Source: JAKOWB01 sp038363005
Lineage (GTDB): Bacteria; Pseudomonadota; Alphaproteobacteria; Kiloniellales; JACOMY01
Direction of reading: 5' to 3'
Assembly: GCA_038363005.1 (NCBI GenBank)
Contig: JBBQBI010000038.1
Coordinates: 1-24,437, forward strand
DNA length: 24,437 nt
Shown: positions 7,058 through 14,963 of the stretch, piece by piece
How positions within the stretch are numbered: the first letter of the stretch is position 1
Layout of the letters: each line of letters opens with the position of its first letter
Translations under genes and position numbers: made by a program
Notes under the pieces: generated by a model
Database searches by the model: none
The model's input: only the letters and a program-made list of their open reading frames with translations
What the model was told of the DNA's origin: nothing

Positions 7058-8016
7058 ACGGCACTCCTCGTCGGTTTCTTGTGGGCTTGCGGCGTTGGGC
7101 GCGCGGCGAAGATGACGCCCAGCGCGATGACGGCGATGGCCAGGCTGGCGCCGGTGGTCGGCACCTCGCCCAGGGCCGGAATGGCGATCAGCGTGGCGCT
7201 GACCGGGATCAGCGCGATGATGGGCGCGGCGGCCACCGGCCCTAGCAGCGTGACGGCGCGGTTGAAGCTGACCACGGCGACGCAGCTCATCAGGATGCCT
7301 TGGTAGAACGCCTGCACGGCCAGCTCCGCCAGCCCGATCTCGCCCAGCCGGGACAGGCCGAGACCAAGATAGAAGGGCAGGTAGAGCGCCGAGGACCAGA
7401 GGCAGATGGCGGCTGCCGACTGCAGCGGGGTCAGGCCGCTGCGCCGGAAGCGCAGAGTGTAGATCGCCCACATGCAGGCAGCGCCCATCAGGACGGCAAT
7501 GCCAAGTGGGCTCACCGCGCCCTCGGCCGTCGGCTTGCTGGCCAACAGCGCCACCAGGCCGGCGACAATCACCGTGAAACCCAACAGGCGCACGCGGCCG
7601 GGTGCTTCACGCAGCACGGCCCAGCCGATCAGTCCGGCGAAAACCGGCATGAGGGCCGGGGTGATGGCCGAGGCCTCGCTGGCTGAGCTGAGCTTGAGGC
7701 CCAGGGCAATGCAGAGCACGAAGGGCGTGCCCCACAGCAGCGAGAAGAGGAAACCCGCACGCCAGCCGCGCGCCGGCAGGCGCCCGCCGGGTCGCAGCAC
7801 CAACGGGCCCAGCACCAGGGCGCCGCCCCCAAAGCGCAGCGCCATGATGTCCCAGACGCGCAGGTGCTGCACGACGCTGAACCGCGTCACGACGAACCAG
7901 CCGGAGAAGAGCACGACCGACAGCGCCGCCCAGGTGAATCCGAGCACCAAGCGTCGCCGCGCCGTCGGCGCAATCTCCGCCGGACCCGACAGCAGGGCCG
8001 GTGAGGAGGTGTTCAT
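7054..8016 (-). CDS. DMT-superfamily transporter (EamA domains)
   Basis: A 320-residue inner-membrane protein with about ten hydrophobic segments arranged as two EamA repeats (roughly 27-160 and 172-303). A basic cytoplasmic tail (KKPTRSAV) ends the protein. The FSGWFVVTRFSV start of the first repeat and the WAVLREAP motif closing its fourth helix are typical of the drug/metabolite transporter superfamily. Members usually export amino acids, metabolites or toxic compounds. It is the first gene of the minus-strand GST-SDR-hydratase operon and overlaps the GST by 4 nt, so export or uptake of the pathway compound is likely. It diverges from a TetR gene across a 182-bp gap that holds an inverted repeat. 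Confidence 0.9.
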   Translation of the reverse strand: MNTSSPALLSGPAEIAPTARRRLVLGFTWAALSVVLFSGWFVVTRFSVVQHLRVWDIMALRFGGGALVLGPLVLRPGGRLPARGWRAGFLFSLLWGTPFVLCIALGLKLSSASEASAITPALMPVFAGLIGWAVLREAPGRVRLLGFTVIVAGLVALLASKPTAEGAVSPLGIAVLMGAACMWAIYTLRFRRSGLTPLQSAAAICLWSSALYLPFYLGLGLSRLGEIGLAELAVQAFYQGILMSCVAVVSFNRAVTLLGPVAAAPIIALIPVSATLIAIPALGEVPTTGASLAIAVIALGVIFAARPTPQAHKKPTRSAV

Positions 8017-8118
8017 GGCGCACCCGCCCTGGGCAACTTTTGCTGTCGCATCGTCGGTGCCTGCTCTTTCGCGTGCTGCCGGAGGGCTATGCTAGGCCGC
8101 CAGGAGAAGTGCTTTTCG

Positions 8119-8140
8119 TTTTGGATCGAGTGATCTAAAA
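8119..8140. promoter_or_regulatory. Candidate TetR operator and promoter between exporter and tetR
   Basis: TTTTGGATC (8119-8127) and GATCTAAAA (8132-8140) are inverted copies with 8 of 9 matches, separated by GAGT. TAAAAT at 8136-8141 could be a plus-strand -10, with a weak TTTTCG -35 at 8113-8118 (17-bp spacing), so the repeat would lie across the promoter of the downstream tetR. It is the clearest dyad in the divergent gap. Confidence 0.6.
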
Positions 8141-8198
8141 TGCACTGCGACACGGGCGATGGCAACAGGCAGCGGCGTTCCGGCAGGGAAAGGGACTT

Positions 8199-8813
8199 AT
8201 GGCGCGGCCAAGGGAATTCGACAACGCCGCGGTGCTCGACGCGGCGGTGCAGTGCTTCTGGGCCCGCGGCTACGAGGCGACGTCGGTGCGCGACCTCGCG
8301 GCCTCGATGGGCATCGCCAGCGCCAGCCTCTACAACGCCTTCGGCGACAAGCGCGCGCTCTATCGCCAGGCGCTCAGCCGCTATGTCGAGCAGAGCTTCG
8401 CCGCGCGCGTCGGGCGGATCGAGGGGAAGCTGCCGCCGCGCCAGGCCATCACGGCCTTCTTCGACGAGATCCTGGCCCGCTCGCTGGGTGACCGGCAGCA
8501 AAAGGGCTGCCTTCTGGTCAACGCCGCGCTCGAGCAATCGCCATCGGACCCGGAGTCGCGCGACCTGGTTGCCGACGTTCTGGTCGAGATGGAGGCCTTT
8601 TTCCGCCGCTGCGTGATTGCCGGGCAGCGCGATGGCAGTATCGACGCCAGCCAACCGGCGGAGGACCTGGCCCGCCTGCTGTTGGGCGTTCTGCTCGGCC
8701 TACGGGTGCTGGCGCGTGCCCGCCCTGAACGCGCTTTGCTGGAAGGCCTGCTGCGCCCGGCGCTGGCGACTCTGGATGGCCCGCAGCGGGCCGAGAAAGG
8801 CGGACGAGGATGA
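8199..8813 (+). CDS. TetR/AcrR-family transcriptional regulator
   Basis: A 204-residue regulator. Residues 1-62 form the DNA-binding domain, starting MARPREFD with the recognition helix around SASLYNAFGDKRALY (41-55). FFDEILARSLGD (87-98) and the GCLLVNAALE stretch (102-111) are typical of the subgroup that controls genes for electrophile or xenobiotic handling, where a cysteine like C103 can be a sensor; that sensing role is inferred. The ATG has AAAGGGA upstream. Its TGA overlaps the next gene's ATG (ATGA), so it is co-transcribed with a Nu-class GST, and it faces away from the exporter operon. It may control both directions through the dyad at 8119-8140. Confidence 0.9.
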   Translation: MARPREFDNAAVLDAAVQCFWARGYEATSVRDLAASMGIASASLYNAFGDKRALYRQALSRYVEQSFAARVGRIEGKLPPRQAITAFFDEILARSLGDRQQKGCLLVNAALEQSPSDPESRDLVADVLVEMEAFFRRCVIAGQRDGSIDASQPAEDLARLLLGVLLGLRVLARARPERALLEGLLRPALATLDGPQRAEKGGRG

Positions 8814-9514
8814 TCGAGCTCTACTACTGGCCGACGCCGAACGGCCACAAGATCACGATGTTTCTGGAAGAGGTTGGTCTGGCGTACCGGATCCATACGG
8901 TCGACATCAGCGCCGGCGATCAGTTCAAGCCGGACTTCCTGGCCTTCTCGCCCAACAACCGCATGCCGGCCATCATCGACCGCGCGCCGACGGACGGCGG
9001 TGAGCCGATCACGGTCTTCGAGTCAGGGGCGATCCTGCTCTATCTGGCCGAGAAGGCCGGCCAGTTCCTGCCCAGCGACCAGCGCGGTCGCAAGACGGTC
9101 ATCGAATGGCTGTTCTGGCAGATGGCCGGCCTGGGGCCCATGGCCGGGCAAAACCATCACTTCGCGACCTATGCGCCGGAGCCGCTGCCCTATGCCATCC
9201 AACGCTACGTGAACGAGACCAACCGGCTCTATGGCGTGCTGGATCGCCGGCTGGAGGGCCATGCCTTCCTGGCTGGCGACGACTACAGCATCGCCGACAT
9301 GGCCTCTTATCCCTGGATCGTGCCCTGGAAGCGGCAGCAGCAGAACCTGGACGACTTCCCCAGCCTGCGGCGCTGGTTCGAGGCCATCCGGGCGCGGCCG
9401 GCCACGCAGCGCGCCTATGCCTTGGCCGAACCCTATGCCAGCCGCCCGGCGGTCACCGAGGAGGGCAAGAAGATCCTGTTCGGCCAGACCGCGGCCAGCA
9501 TCCGGCGCGGCTAG
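8810..9514 (+). CDS. Nu-class glutathione transferase, YfcG/YghU-like disulfide-bond reductase
   Basis: A 234-residue protein highly similar to E. coli YfcG: LYYWPTPNGHKITMFLEE at 4-21 with the Nu-class T9 and N11, SPNNRMPAIID 47-57 with cis-Pro53, FESGAILLYLAEK 70-82, then WLFWQMAGLGPMAGQNHHF near 100-118 and PYAIQRY. YfcG-type enzymes bind two glutathione molecules, lack a catalytic cysteine, and reduce small disulfides such as 2-hydroxyethyl disulfide with GSH. The C-terminal tail is longer than that of YfcG. It overlaps the preceding tetR by 4 nt, so it is a regulated thiol-redox or detoxification gene. This is the second GST within 1.8 kb. Confidence 0.92.
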   Translation: MIELYYWPTPNGHKITMFLEEVGLAYRIHTVDISAGDQFKPDFLAFSPNNRMPAIIDRAPTDGGEPITVFESGAILLYLAEKAGQFLPSDQRGRKTVIEWLFWQMAGLGPMAGQNHHFATYAPEPLPYAIQRYVNETNRLYGVLDRRLEGHAFLAGDDYSIADMASYPWIVPWKRQQQNLDDFPSLRRWFEAIRARPATQRAYALAEPYASRPAVTEEGKKILFGQTAASIRRG

Positions 9515-9539
9515 CTGCGATCTTTCAGTTGAGCTGGGA

Positions 9540-9560
9540 GGCACCGGCGATCGCCGCAGC
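9540..9560. repeat. Short intergenic repeat, second copy at 4731-4751
   Basis: GGCACCGGCGATCG-C-CGCAGC here and GGCACCGGCGATCG-T-CGCAGC at 4731-4751 match at 20 of 21 positions, in the same orientation, each in a gap after or between genes. A CTTTC block also lies a short way upstream of each copy. It could be a small dispersed element or chance in GC-rich DNA. Confidence 0.4.
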
Positions 9561-9587
9561 GTAACAAGTGCTTCGAAATAGCGGCGT

Positions 9588-10388
9588 TTAGTGATCCGTT
9601 TGTTTCAGTGACGGCACCGCGCCGGTGTCGCGCGCGATGGCGGCGACGGCGCGCCGCAACGCCGGCAGCAGGACACGAGTCATGCGGGCCTCGCCGAAGC
9701 GTTCGGTCGGCAACGTCAGGCTGAGCGCGGCGACCACCTGGCCCCGACTATCGGTCAGCGGCAGGGCGATGGCGGAGACACCCGGGCGCCATTCGCCGCG
9801 GTTGGTGGCATAGCCCTGGCGCCGGACCTTGGCCAGTTCGCGCAACAGCGCGGCGGGTGTGGCCAGCGTGCGCTCGGTAAAGCGGGGCAGGGGCGCCGCC
9901 AGCAGCGCCGCCAGGCGCTCCGGCGGCGCGAAGGCCAGCAGCGCCTTGCCGGTGGCCGAGGCGTGCGCCGGTGCGCGCAGCCCCAGATTGGTTTCCACCT
10001 TCACCGGCTGGCGGCATTCGCCGCGCTCGACGATGACCACGGCGTCGTCCTGCAGCACGGCCAGGTGTGGACTCTCGTTCACCTCCTCGGCCAGGCGGGC
10101 GATCCAGGGGCGCGCCACGCTGGCGACGTCGAAGCGGGCCAGGGCGCGGGCGCCGATCTCCCAGCTCTTCAGGCTCAGGCTGTAGCGCCCGGCCGCCTTC
10201 TGCACGAAGCCGCGCTCGACCAGCGTCGCCAGGATGCGGAACAGCGTCGGCGTCGGCAGCTCCAGCGCCTGGGCCAGCTCCGACAGCCCGGCCGCCGCGC
10301 GTTCGCTCAAGGCCTCCAGCACGTCGAGGCCCTTGGCCAGCGTGGCGGTGGTGTAACGGGGCGGCGCTGCTTGGCTTGACCGTGGCAT
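9588..10388 (-). CDS. IclR-family transcriptional regulator
   Basis: A 266-residue regulator. Residues 12-75 form the IclR winged helix (LAKGLDVLEALSERAAAGL, then PTPTLFRILATLVERGFV). Residues 90-255 form the GAF-like effector domain with HASATGKALLAFAP, the family signature around the ligand pocket, and GYATNRGEWRPGVSAIALPL. IclR proteins sense small organic acids and control catabolic genes. It is divergent from a phytanoyl-CoA-type dioxygenase with 91 nt between starts, and a perfect inverted repeat lies in that gap. The dioxygenase is therefore its most likely target, together with itself. No strong ribosome site precedes the ATG, so the exact start is less sure than the domain call. Confidence 0.92.
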   Translation of the reverse strand: MPRSSQAAPPRYTTATLAKGLDVLEALSERAAAGLSELAQALELPTPTLFRILATLVERGFVQKAAGRYSLSLKSWEIGARALARFDVASVARPWIARLAEEVNESPHLAVLQDDAVVIVERGECRQPVKVETNLGLRAPAHASATGKALLAFAPPERLAALLAAPLPRFTERTLATPAALLRELAKVRRQGYATNRGEWRPGVSAIALPLTDSRGQVVAALSLTLPTERFGEARMTRVLLPALRRAVAAIARDTGAVPSLKQTDH

Positions 10389-10425
10389 GGGCTTGGCGTT
10401 AGGACTCTTCTCAGATGATAAAATA

Positions 10426-10446
10426 GCTTTTCAATTAATGAAAAGC
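10426..10446. promoter_or_regulatory. Probable IclR operator between iclR-type gene and dioxygenase
   Basis: GCTTTTCA (10426-10433) and TGAAAAGC (10439-10446) are perfect inverted repeats around a 5-nt AT-only centre. The site is AT-rich in a GC-rich setting and lies 38 bp from the iclR start and 34 bp from the dioxygenase start. A GATAAAAT block next to it (10417-10424) could be a plus-strand -10. Confidence 0.75.
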
Positions 10447-10479
10447 ACGAATCGCCGACCGCGACAAGGGAGCAGGGCC

Positions 10480-11316
10480 ATGACCTCGGTATTGAATGAC
10501 GAACAGCGGCAGGCCTACGCGCGCGACGGCCTGGTCTTCGTGCGCGGCCTGTTCGATGCGGAAGAGACCGGCCTGCTGCGTCGCGCGATGGAGGAGGATC
10601 CGGAGATCCAGCGCCATTCGCTGGGCCGGCCCGACGCGCTGGGCGGCACTACGCGCATCAGCCTGTGGAATCGCGCTGGCGACAGCGTCTATGGCCTGGC
10701 GGCACGCTCAGCCCGCATGGTCGACACGGCGACCGATTTGATCGGCGAGCCGGTCTATCACTACCAGTCCAAGCTGACCGCCAAGGAGCCCTTCACCGGC
10801 GGCGCCTGGGAATGGCACCAGGACTACGGCTACTGGTACTACAACGGCTGCCTGCGGCCTTCGCTGTTCAGCTGCATGATCGCCCTGGACAAGACGGACC
10901 GGACCAACGGCTGCCTGCAGATCGTCAAGGGCTCGCACCACCTGGGCCGCATCGACCATGTGCCGATCAGTGAGAAGCAGAACGCCGCCGACCCCAAGCG
11001 CATGGAACAGATCCTCAAGCACCACGAGATCACCTATTGCGAGCTGGAGCCGGGCGACGCGGTCTTCTTCCACTGCAATGCGCTGCACCGCTCGGACCAG
11101 AACCGCTCGCCCAACCGGCGCTACACGCTGCTGATCTGCTACAACGCTGTCAGCAACGATGCCTACGTGAAGGAAGATGACCGTTTTTGCGTGCCGCTGG
11201 AGCGCGTCGACGACGACGCCATCAAGCAGGCCGGCCTGCGCTTCGCCAGCGGCGGCAAGGAACACTTCGCCAGCCAGCCCTACGTACCGGATGTCGGGCG
11301 GGGAGCGGGCAGCTAG
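10480..11316 (+). CDS. Phytanoyl-CoA dioxygenase (PhyH) family protein
   Basis: A 278-residue non-haem Fe(II)/2-oxoglutarate-dependent oxygenase. The iron triad is visible as H113-x-D115 in WEWHQDYGYWY and distal H203 in ALHRSDQN, with R213/R214 in SPNRRYTLL placed to bind 2-oxoglutarate. CLQIVKGSHHLGR (145-157) is the usual PhyH core. Such enzymes hydroxylate carboxylated substrates (phytanoyl-CoA, ectoine, alkyl sulfates and others) using O2 and releasing CO2 and succinate. The ATG at 10480 is preceded by AAGGGAGC; an upstream in-frame ATG would start inside the operator. It stands alone, facing the dehydratase convergently, and is probably controlled by the divergent IclR protein. The substrate cannot be read; a sugar-acid or acyl acid link to its neighbours is only a guess. 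Confidence 0.88.
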   Translation: MTSVLNDEQRQAYARDGLVFVRGLFDAEETGLLRRAMEEDPEIQRHSLGRPDALGGTTRISLWNRAGDSVYGLAARSARMVDTATDLIGEPVYHYQSKLTAKEPFTGGAWEWHQDYGYWYYNGCLRPSLFSCMIALDKTDRTNGCLQIVKGSHHLGRIDHVPISEKQNAADPKRMEQILKHHEITYCELEPGDAVFFHCNALHRSDQNRSPNRRYTLLICYNAVSNDAYVKEDDRFCVPLERVDDDAIKQAGLRFASGGKEHFASQPYVPDVGRGAGS

Positions 11317-11324
11317 GGACGGCT

Positions 11325-11342
11325 GCGCCCGCGCTCGGGCGC
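11325..11342. terminator. Bidirectional hairpin between convergent genes
   Basis: GCGCCCG (11325-11331) and CGGGCGC (11336-11342) form a perfect 7-bp GC stem with a CGCT loop, in the 25-bp gap between the dioxygenase stop and the dehydratase stop. There is no T-tract, so it is a weak terminator candidate for both strands. Confidence 0.45.
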
Positions 11343-13066
11343 TAGTGAATCTCCGGTTCCTCGGTCGGCGCCACGCCGGCTAGGAAGTCGTAGTCGCAGC
11401 CCAGGTTCGCCTGGGTGACGCTGTCGAGGTGCAACTTGCCGAGGCCGCGCCGGTAGTGCGGCGGCGGCGGGGTCCAGCGGGCGCGGCGCGTTGCCAGCTC
11501 CGCTTCCGATACCTCCAGCGTCAGGCTTCGCGCCGCCACGTCGAGCGCGATCGTGTCGCCGGTCTCGACCAGCGCGAGGGGGCCGCCGACGTGGCTTTCT
11601 GGCGCGACGTGCAGCACGCAGGCGCCGTAGCTGGTGCCGCTCATCCGCGCATCGGAGATGCGCAGCATGTCGCGCACCCCGGCGGCGACCAACCGCTTGG
11701 GGATCGGCAGCATGCCCCATTCCGGCATGCCAGGGCCGCCCTGCGGGCCGGCGCTCTGCAGCACCAGGACGGACTCGGCAGTGATCGGCAGCGCCGGGTC
11801 GTCAAGGCGTGCCGCCAGGTCGTCGTAGTTGCGGAACACCACGGCGGGGCCGCGGTGCTTCAGGAAGCGCTGCTCCATGGCGGCGTGCTTGATGACGGCG
11901 CCGTCCGGCGCCAGGTTGCCGCCCAGCACTGCCAGGCCGCCTTCGCTTTGCAGCGGCTTGTCGCGGGGCAGGATCACCTGCTCGTCGTGCACCTGGGCGC
12001 CGGCGATGGCCTCGCCCAGGCTGCGGCCCTCGACCGTGGCGCAGCCAAGATCCAGCAGGTCGGCGATACGGCCCAGGAAGGCGCGCAGGCCGCCGGCGTA
12101 GTGGAAGTCCTCCATCAGGTACTGCCCGGCCGGCCGCAGGTTGGCCAGCAGCGGCGTGCACCGGGCGATGGCGTCGAAGCGCTCCAGCACGAGCGGCACG
12201 CCGGCGCGCCCGGCCATGGCCAGCAAATGCACGATGGCGTTGGTCGAGCCACCCAGGGCGATCACCGTCGTCACCGCGTTGTCGAAGGCGGCCGGGGTGC
12301 AGAGGCTGCGCGGCGTGACGTCGTCCCAGACCATCTGCACGCTGCGCCGGCCGGTCGCCGTGGCCAGGCGCTGGTGGCCGCTGTCGGGGGCGGGAATCGA
12401 GGAGGCGCCGGCCAGGGTCAGGCCCAGTACCTCGGCCACCGCCGCCATGGTCGAGGCGGTGCCCATGGTCATGCAGGTGCCGGCCGAGCGGGCGATGCCG
12501 CCTTCGATGGCGTCCCAGTCGGCGGAGTCGATATTGCCGGCGCGCAGCTCGTCCCAGAACTTCCAGGCGTCGCTGCCGCTGCCCAGGGTGCGCCCGGCCC
12601 AGTTGCCGCGCAGCATCGGCCCGGCCGGCAGCACGATGGCCGGCAGGTTGGCCGACAGCGCGCCCATGATCATCGCCGGCAAGGTCTTGTCGCAGCCGCC
12701 CAGCAGCACCGCGCCGTCCACCGGGTTGGCGCGCAGCAGCTCCTCGGTCTCCATCGCCAGCAGATTGCGATACAGCATCGAGGTCGGCTTCATGAAGGTC
12801 TCGCCGACCGACAGCGCCGGCAGCTCGACCGGGTAGCCGCCGGCCAGCAAGACGCCGCGCTTCACCTCCTCGGCCCGCTGGCGGAAGTGCAGGTGGCAAG
12901 GGTTGAGTTCGCTCCAGGTGTTGAGGATGGCGATCACCGGCCGCCCGGCCAGGTCGGCCGGGTCCAGGCCAGCCTGCTTCAGGCGCGAGCGGTGACCGAA
13001 GGAGCGCAGGTCGGCCGGGCCAAACCAGCGCCGGCTGCGCAGGGTCTCTGGAGTCTTGCGGGACAT
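11342..13066 (-). CDS. IlvD/Edd-family sugar-acid dehydratase (L-arabinonate dehydratase type)
   Basis: A 574-residue iron-sulfur dehydratase. Three conserved cysteines sit at C57 (ELNPCHLH), C125 (GGCDKT) and C198 (SAGTCMTMGTAST), matching the [2Fe-2S] ligands of the L-arabinonate/D-xylonate dehydratases. K127 fits the carbamylated metal-binding lysine, and DARMSGTSYG (472-481) carries the catalytic serine, probably S479. The N-terminus (SRRWFGPADLRSFGHRSR) is characteristic of the sugar-acid branch rather than IlvD proper. The reaction is anti-elimination of water from a 2,3-dihydroxy acid to a 2-keto-3-deoxy acid. It is the last gene of the TRAP operon, 10 nt after the dctM stop, and should dehydrate the imported acid or its oxidised product. 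The exact aldonate or aldarate is not determined by sequence. Confidence 0.9.
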   Translation of the reverse strand: MSRKTPETLRSRRWFGPADLRSFGHRSRLKQAGLDPADLAGRPVIAILNTWSELNPCHLHFRQRAEEVKRGVLLAGGYPVELPALSVGETFMKPTSMLYRNLLAMETEELLRANPVDGAVLLGGCDKTLPAMIMGALSANLPAIVLPAGPMLRGNWAGRTLGSGSDAWKFWDELRAGNIDSADWDAIEGGIARSAGTCMTMGTASTMAAVAEVLGLTLAGASSIPAPDSGHQRLATATGRRSVQMVWDDVTPRSLCTPAAFDNAVTTVIALGGSTNAIVHLLAMAGRAGVPLVLERFDAIARCTPLLANLRPAGQYLMEDFHYAGGLRAFLGRIADLLDLGCATVEGRSLGEAIAGAQVHDEQVILPRDKPLQSEGGLAVLGGNLAPDGAVIKHAAMEQRFLKHRGPAVVFRNYDDLAARLDDPALPITAESVLVLQSAGPQGGPGMPEWGMLPIPKRLVAAGVRDMLRISDARMSGTSYGACVLHVAPESHVGGPLALVETGDTIALDVAARSLTLEVSEAELATRRARWTPPPPHYRRGLGKLHLDSVTQANLGCDYDFLAGVAPTEEPEIH

Positions 13067-13076
13067 GGGGCAGAGC

Positions 13077-14360
13077 CTAGTTCAGCAGCAGGTTCGGCAG
13101 CCAGAGCGAGATCGCCGGCAGGTAGGTGACCGCCAGCAGCACCAGCAGCATCGCCAGGTAGAAGGGCCAGATCTTTGCCATGACCTGCTCGATGGTGACC
13201 TTGCCGACGGCGCAGCCGACGAAGAGCACCGAGCCCACTGGCGGCGTCACCAGGCCGATGCCCAGGTTGACCAGCATGATGATGCCGAAATGCACCGGGT
13301 CGACGCCGAATTTCGCCACCACCGGCACCAGGATCGGTGCGCAGATCAGGAGCAGCGGCGCCAGGTCCATCAAGGTGCCGAGAATCAGCAGCAGGATGTT
13401 GATCAGCAGCAGGATGACGTAGCGGTTGTCCGAGATGGTGAGGAAGAAGTCGGTCACCTGCCGCGGCAGCTGCATCAGCGCCATGATGTAGCCAAAGGCC
13501 GAGGCGAAGGCGATCAGCATCATCACCATGGCGACTGTCTTCACCGTGCGGTGCGCCAGCAGCGGCAGGTCGCGCCAGCGGTAGTCGCGATAGACCAGCA
13601 TGGTCACCAGGAAGGCGTAGACGCAGGCGACGGACGCCGCCTCGGTGGCGGTGAAGATGCCGCCCAGGATGCCACCCAGGATGATGCCCATGGTGCCGAG
13701 GCCCCAGAGCGCGTCGACGATGGTGCGGATCGCCTGGCGCAGCGGGATGACCTGGCCCTTGGGATAGTTCTCGCGCCGCGCCGTGACCAGGCAGAGCACG
13801 ATCAGCGAACCGCCGAGCAGCAGCCCCGGCAGCATGCCGGCGACGAACAGGTGGGCGATGGAGACGCTGCCGCCCAGCGCCAGGGAATAGATCACCGCGT
13901 TGTGGCTGGGCGGGATCAGGATGGCCTGTACCGAGCCGGCAATGGTGACGTTGGTGGCGAAGACGCGCGGATAACCGGCCTTGACCATCTGCGGGATCAT
14001 CACCGAGCCGATCGAGGAGGTATCGGCCACCGAGGAACCGGAGATACAGCCGAAGAAGCTGGAGGCCAGGATATTGGCCAGTGATAGTCCGCCGCGGATG
14101 AAGCCGACGAAGACCAGCGCCAGCGAGACCAGGCGCCGCGCCATGCCGCCCTCGGCCATGATGGCGCCGGCCAGCACGAAGAAGGGAATCGCCAGCAGCG
14201 AGAACTTGTTCACGCCGTCGGAGATTTTCAGCATCACCGCTTCCAGCGGGATGTCGATCCAGAAGGCACCGGTGATGGCGGCGGCGCCCAGCGAATAGGC
14301 CACCGGCACGCCGAGCGCGACCAGCAGGAACAGCGTGCCGAGCAGGATGAGCGCGTCCAA
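13077..14360 (-). CDS. dctM: TRAP transporter large permease, DctM type
   Basis: A 427-residue polytopic inner-membrane protein with about twelve hydrophobic segments. It shows the DctM hallmarks: PFFVLAGAIMAEGGMARRLV (59-78), GCISGSSVADTSSIGSVMIP (104-123) with the SGS and conserved asparagine/aspartate region, LIPPSHNAVIY, and NLGIGLVTPPVGSVLFV near the C-terminus. It uses the sodium or proton gradient to move the substrate delivered by DctP. The reading frame opens with TTG at 14360, with AAGGAT 8 nt upstream and lying just after the dctQ stop; no better ATG exists nearby. It lies between dctQ and the dehydratase. Confidence 0.95.
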   Translation of the reverse strand: MDALILLGTLFLLVALGVPVAYSLGAAAITGAFWIDIPLEAVMLKISDGVNKFSLLAIPFFVLAGAIMAEGGMARRLVSLALVFVGFIRGGLSLANILASSFFGCISGSSVADTSSIGSVMIPQMVKAGYPRVFATNVTIAGSVQAILIPPSHNAVIYSLALGGSVSIAHLFVAGMLPGLLLGGSLIVLCLVTARRENYPKGQVIPLRQAIRTIVDALWGLGTMGIILGGILGGIFTATEAASVACVYAFLVTMLVYRDYRWRDLPLLAHRTVKTVAMVMMLIAFASAFGYIMALMQLPRQVTDFFLTISDNRYVILLLINILLLILGTLMDLAPLLLICAPILVPVVAKFGVDPVHFGIIMLVNLGIGLVTPPVGSVLFVGCAVGKVTIEQVMAKIWPFYLAMLLVLLAVTYLPAISLWLPNLLLN

Positions 14361-14375
14361 GCGGGGGATCCTTGC

Positions 14376-14888
14376 CTAGTCTTCGATCGGTTCGCGGTGG
14401 GTGAAGGACTCTGGTCCCGGCGGGCCCAGCCAGAGCTGCTCGACCAGGAAGAACAGCGTGATCGTGCCGCCGACAGGAATCGGCAGGTAGGTGATGCCGA
14501 CACGCAGGCCGGGAAATTCGCCGACGGTCTGGAACCAGGTGGCGCCGACCAGCCGGCCGCCCCAGATCGCCATGAACAGCGCGATGGCCGCCATCATCAG
14601 GTATACGAAGCCGCCGGCCAGCCGCTGCGGCAGGCTGCCCAGGCGGTCGGTCAGGATGCGCACGGCGATGTGCGCGCGGGCGCGATAGACCGCGGCGGCG
14701 CCGACGAAAGTAAAGACCAGCATCATCAGGATGGACAGTGGCTCGGGCCAGGAAGCGGCGTCGTTCATCACATAGCGCATGAAGACGCCGTAGGGGATCG
14801 CCAGGGTCATCACCAGCAGCGCCAACGAGGCGACGGCGATGCAGGCGATGTAGAGCGCCTCCATGGCGCGGCGGTAGAGCGCTGGCAT
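14376..14888 (-). CDS. dctQ: TRAP transporter small permease, DctQ type
   Basis: A 170-residue protein with four hydrophobic helices at about 11-36, 49-68, 91-110 and 131-152, the standard DctQ topology. RYVMNDAASWPEPLS (38-52) matches the family's conserved R-x-x-(F/M)-x-x-x-x-x-W-x-E-E/P-x region after helix 1. It pairs with DctM as the membrane part of the TRAP system. The ATG at 14888 has AAGGGG upstream. It is the middle transporter gene, 75 nt after dctP and 15 nt before dctM. Confidence 0.92.
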   Translation of the reverse strand: MPALYRRAMEALYIACIAVASLALLVMTLAIPYGVFMRYVMNDAASWPEPLSILMMLVFTFVGAAAVYRARAHIAVRILTDRLGSLPQRLAGGFVYLMMAAIALFMAIWGGRLVGATWFQTVGEFPGLRVGITYLPIPVGGTITLFFLVEQLWLGPPGPESFTHREPIED

Positions 14889-14963
14889 GGGCGGACCCCT
14901 TGCGGTGCAGGAAGACGGCGGCCGGCGCGCTGCTTGGCGCCGGCCGCCGCGGGAAGCGAACGG

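Noticed and set aside
10417..10446. The AT-rich stretch as a sign of foreign DNA
   Set aside because: It is only about 30 bp, and its symmetry and position fit an operator/promoter; flanking genes have the same base usage as the rest.
11429..13129. 566-codon plus-strand frame over the dehydratase
   Set aside because: Composition is a mirror of the real IlvD/Edd gene, which has all its cluster cysteines and catalytic motif.
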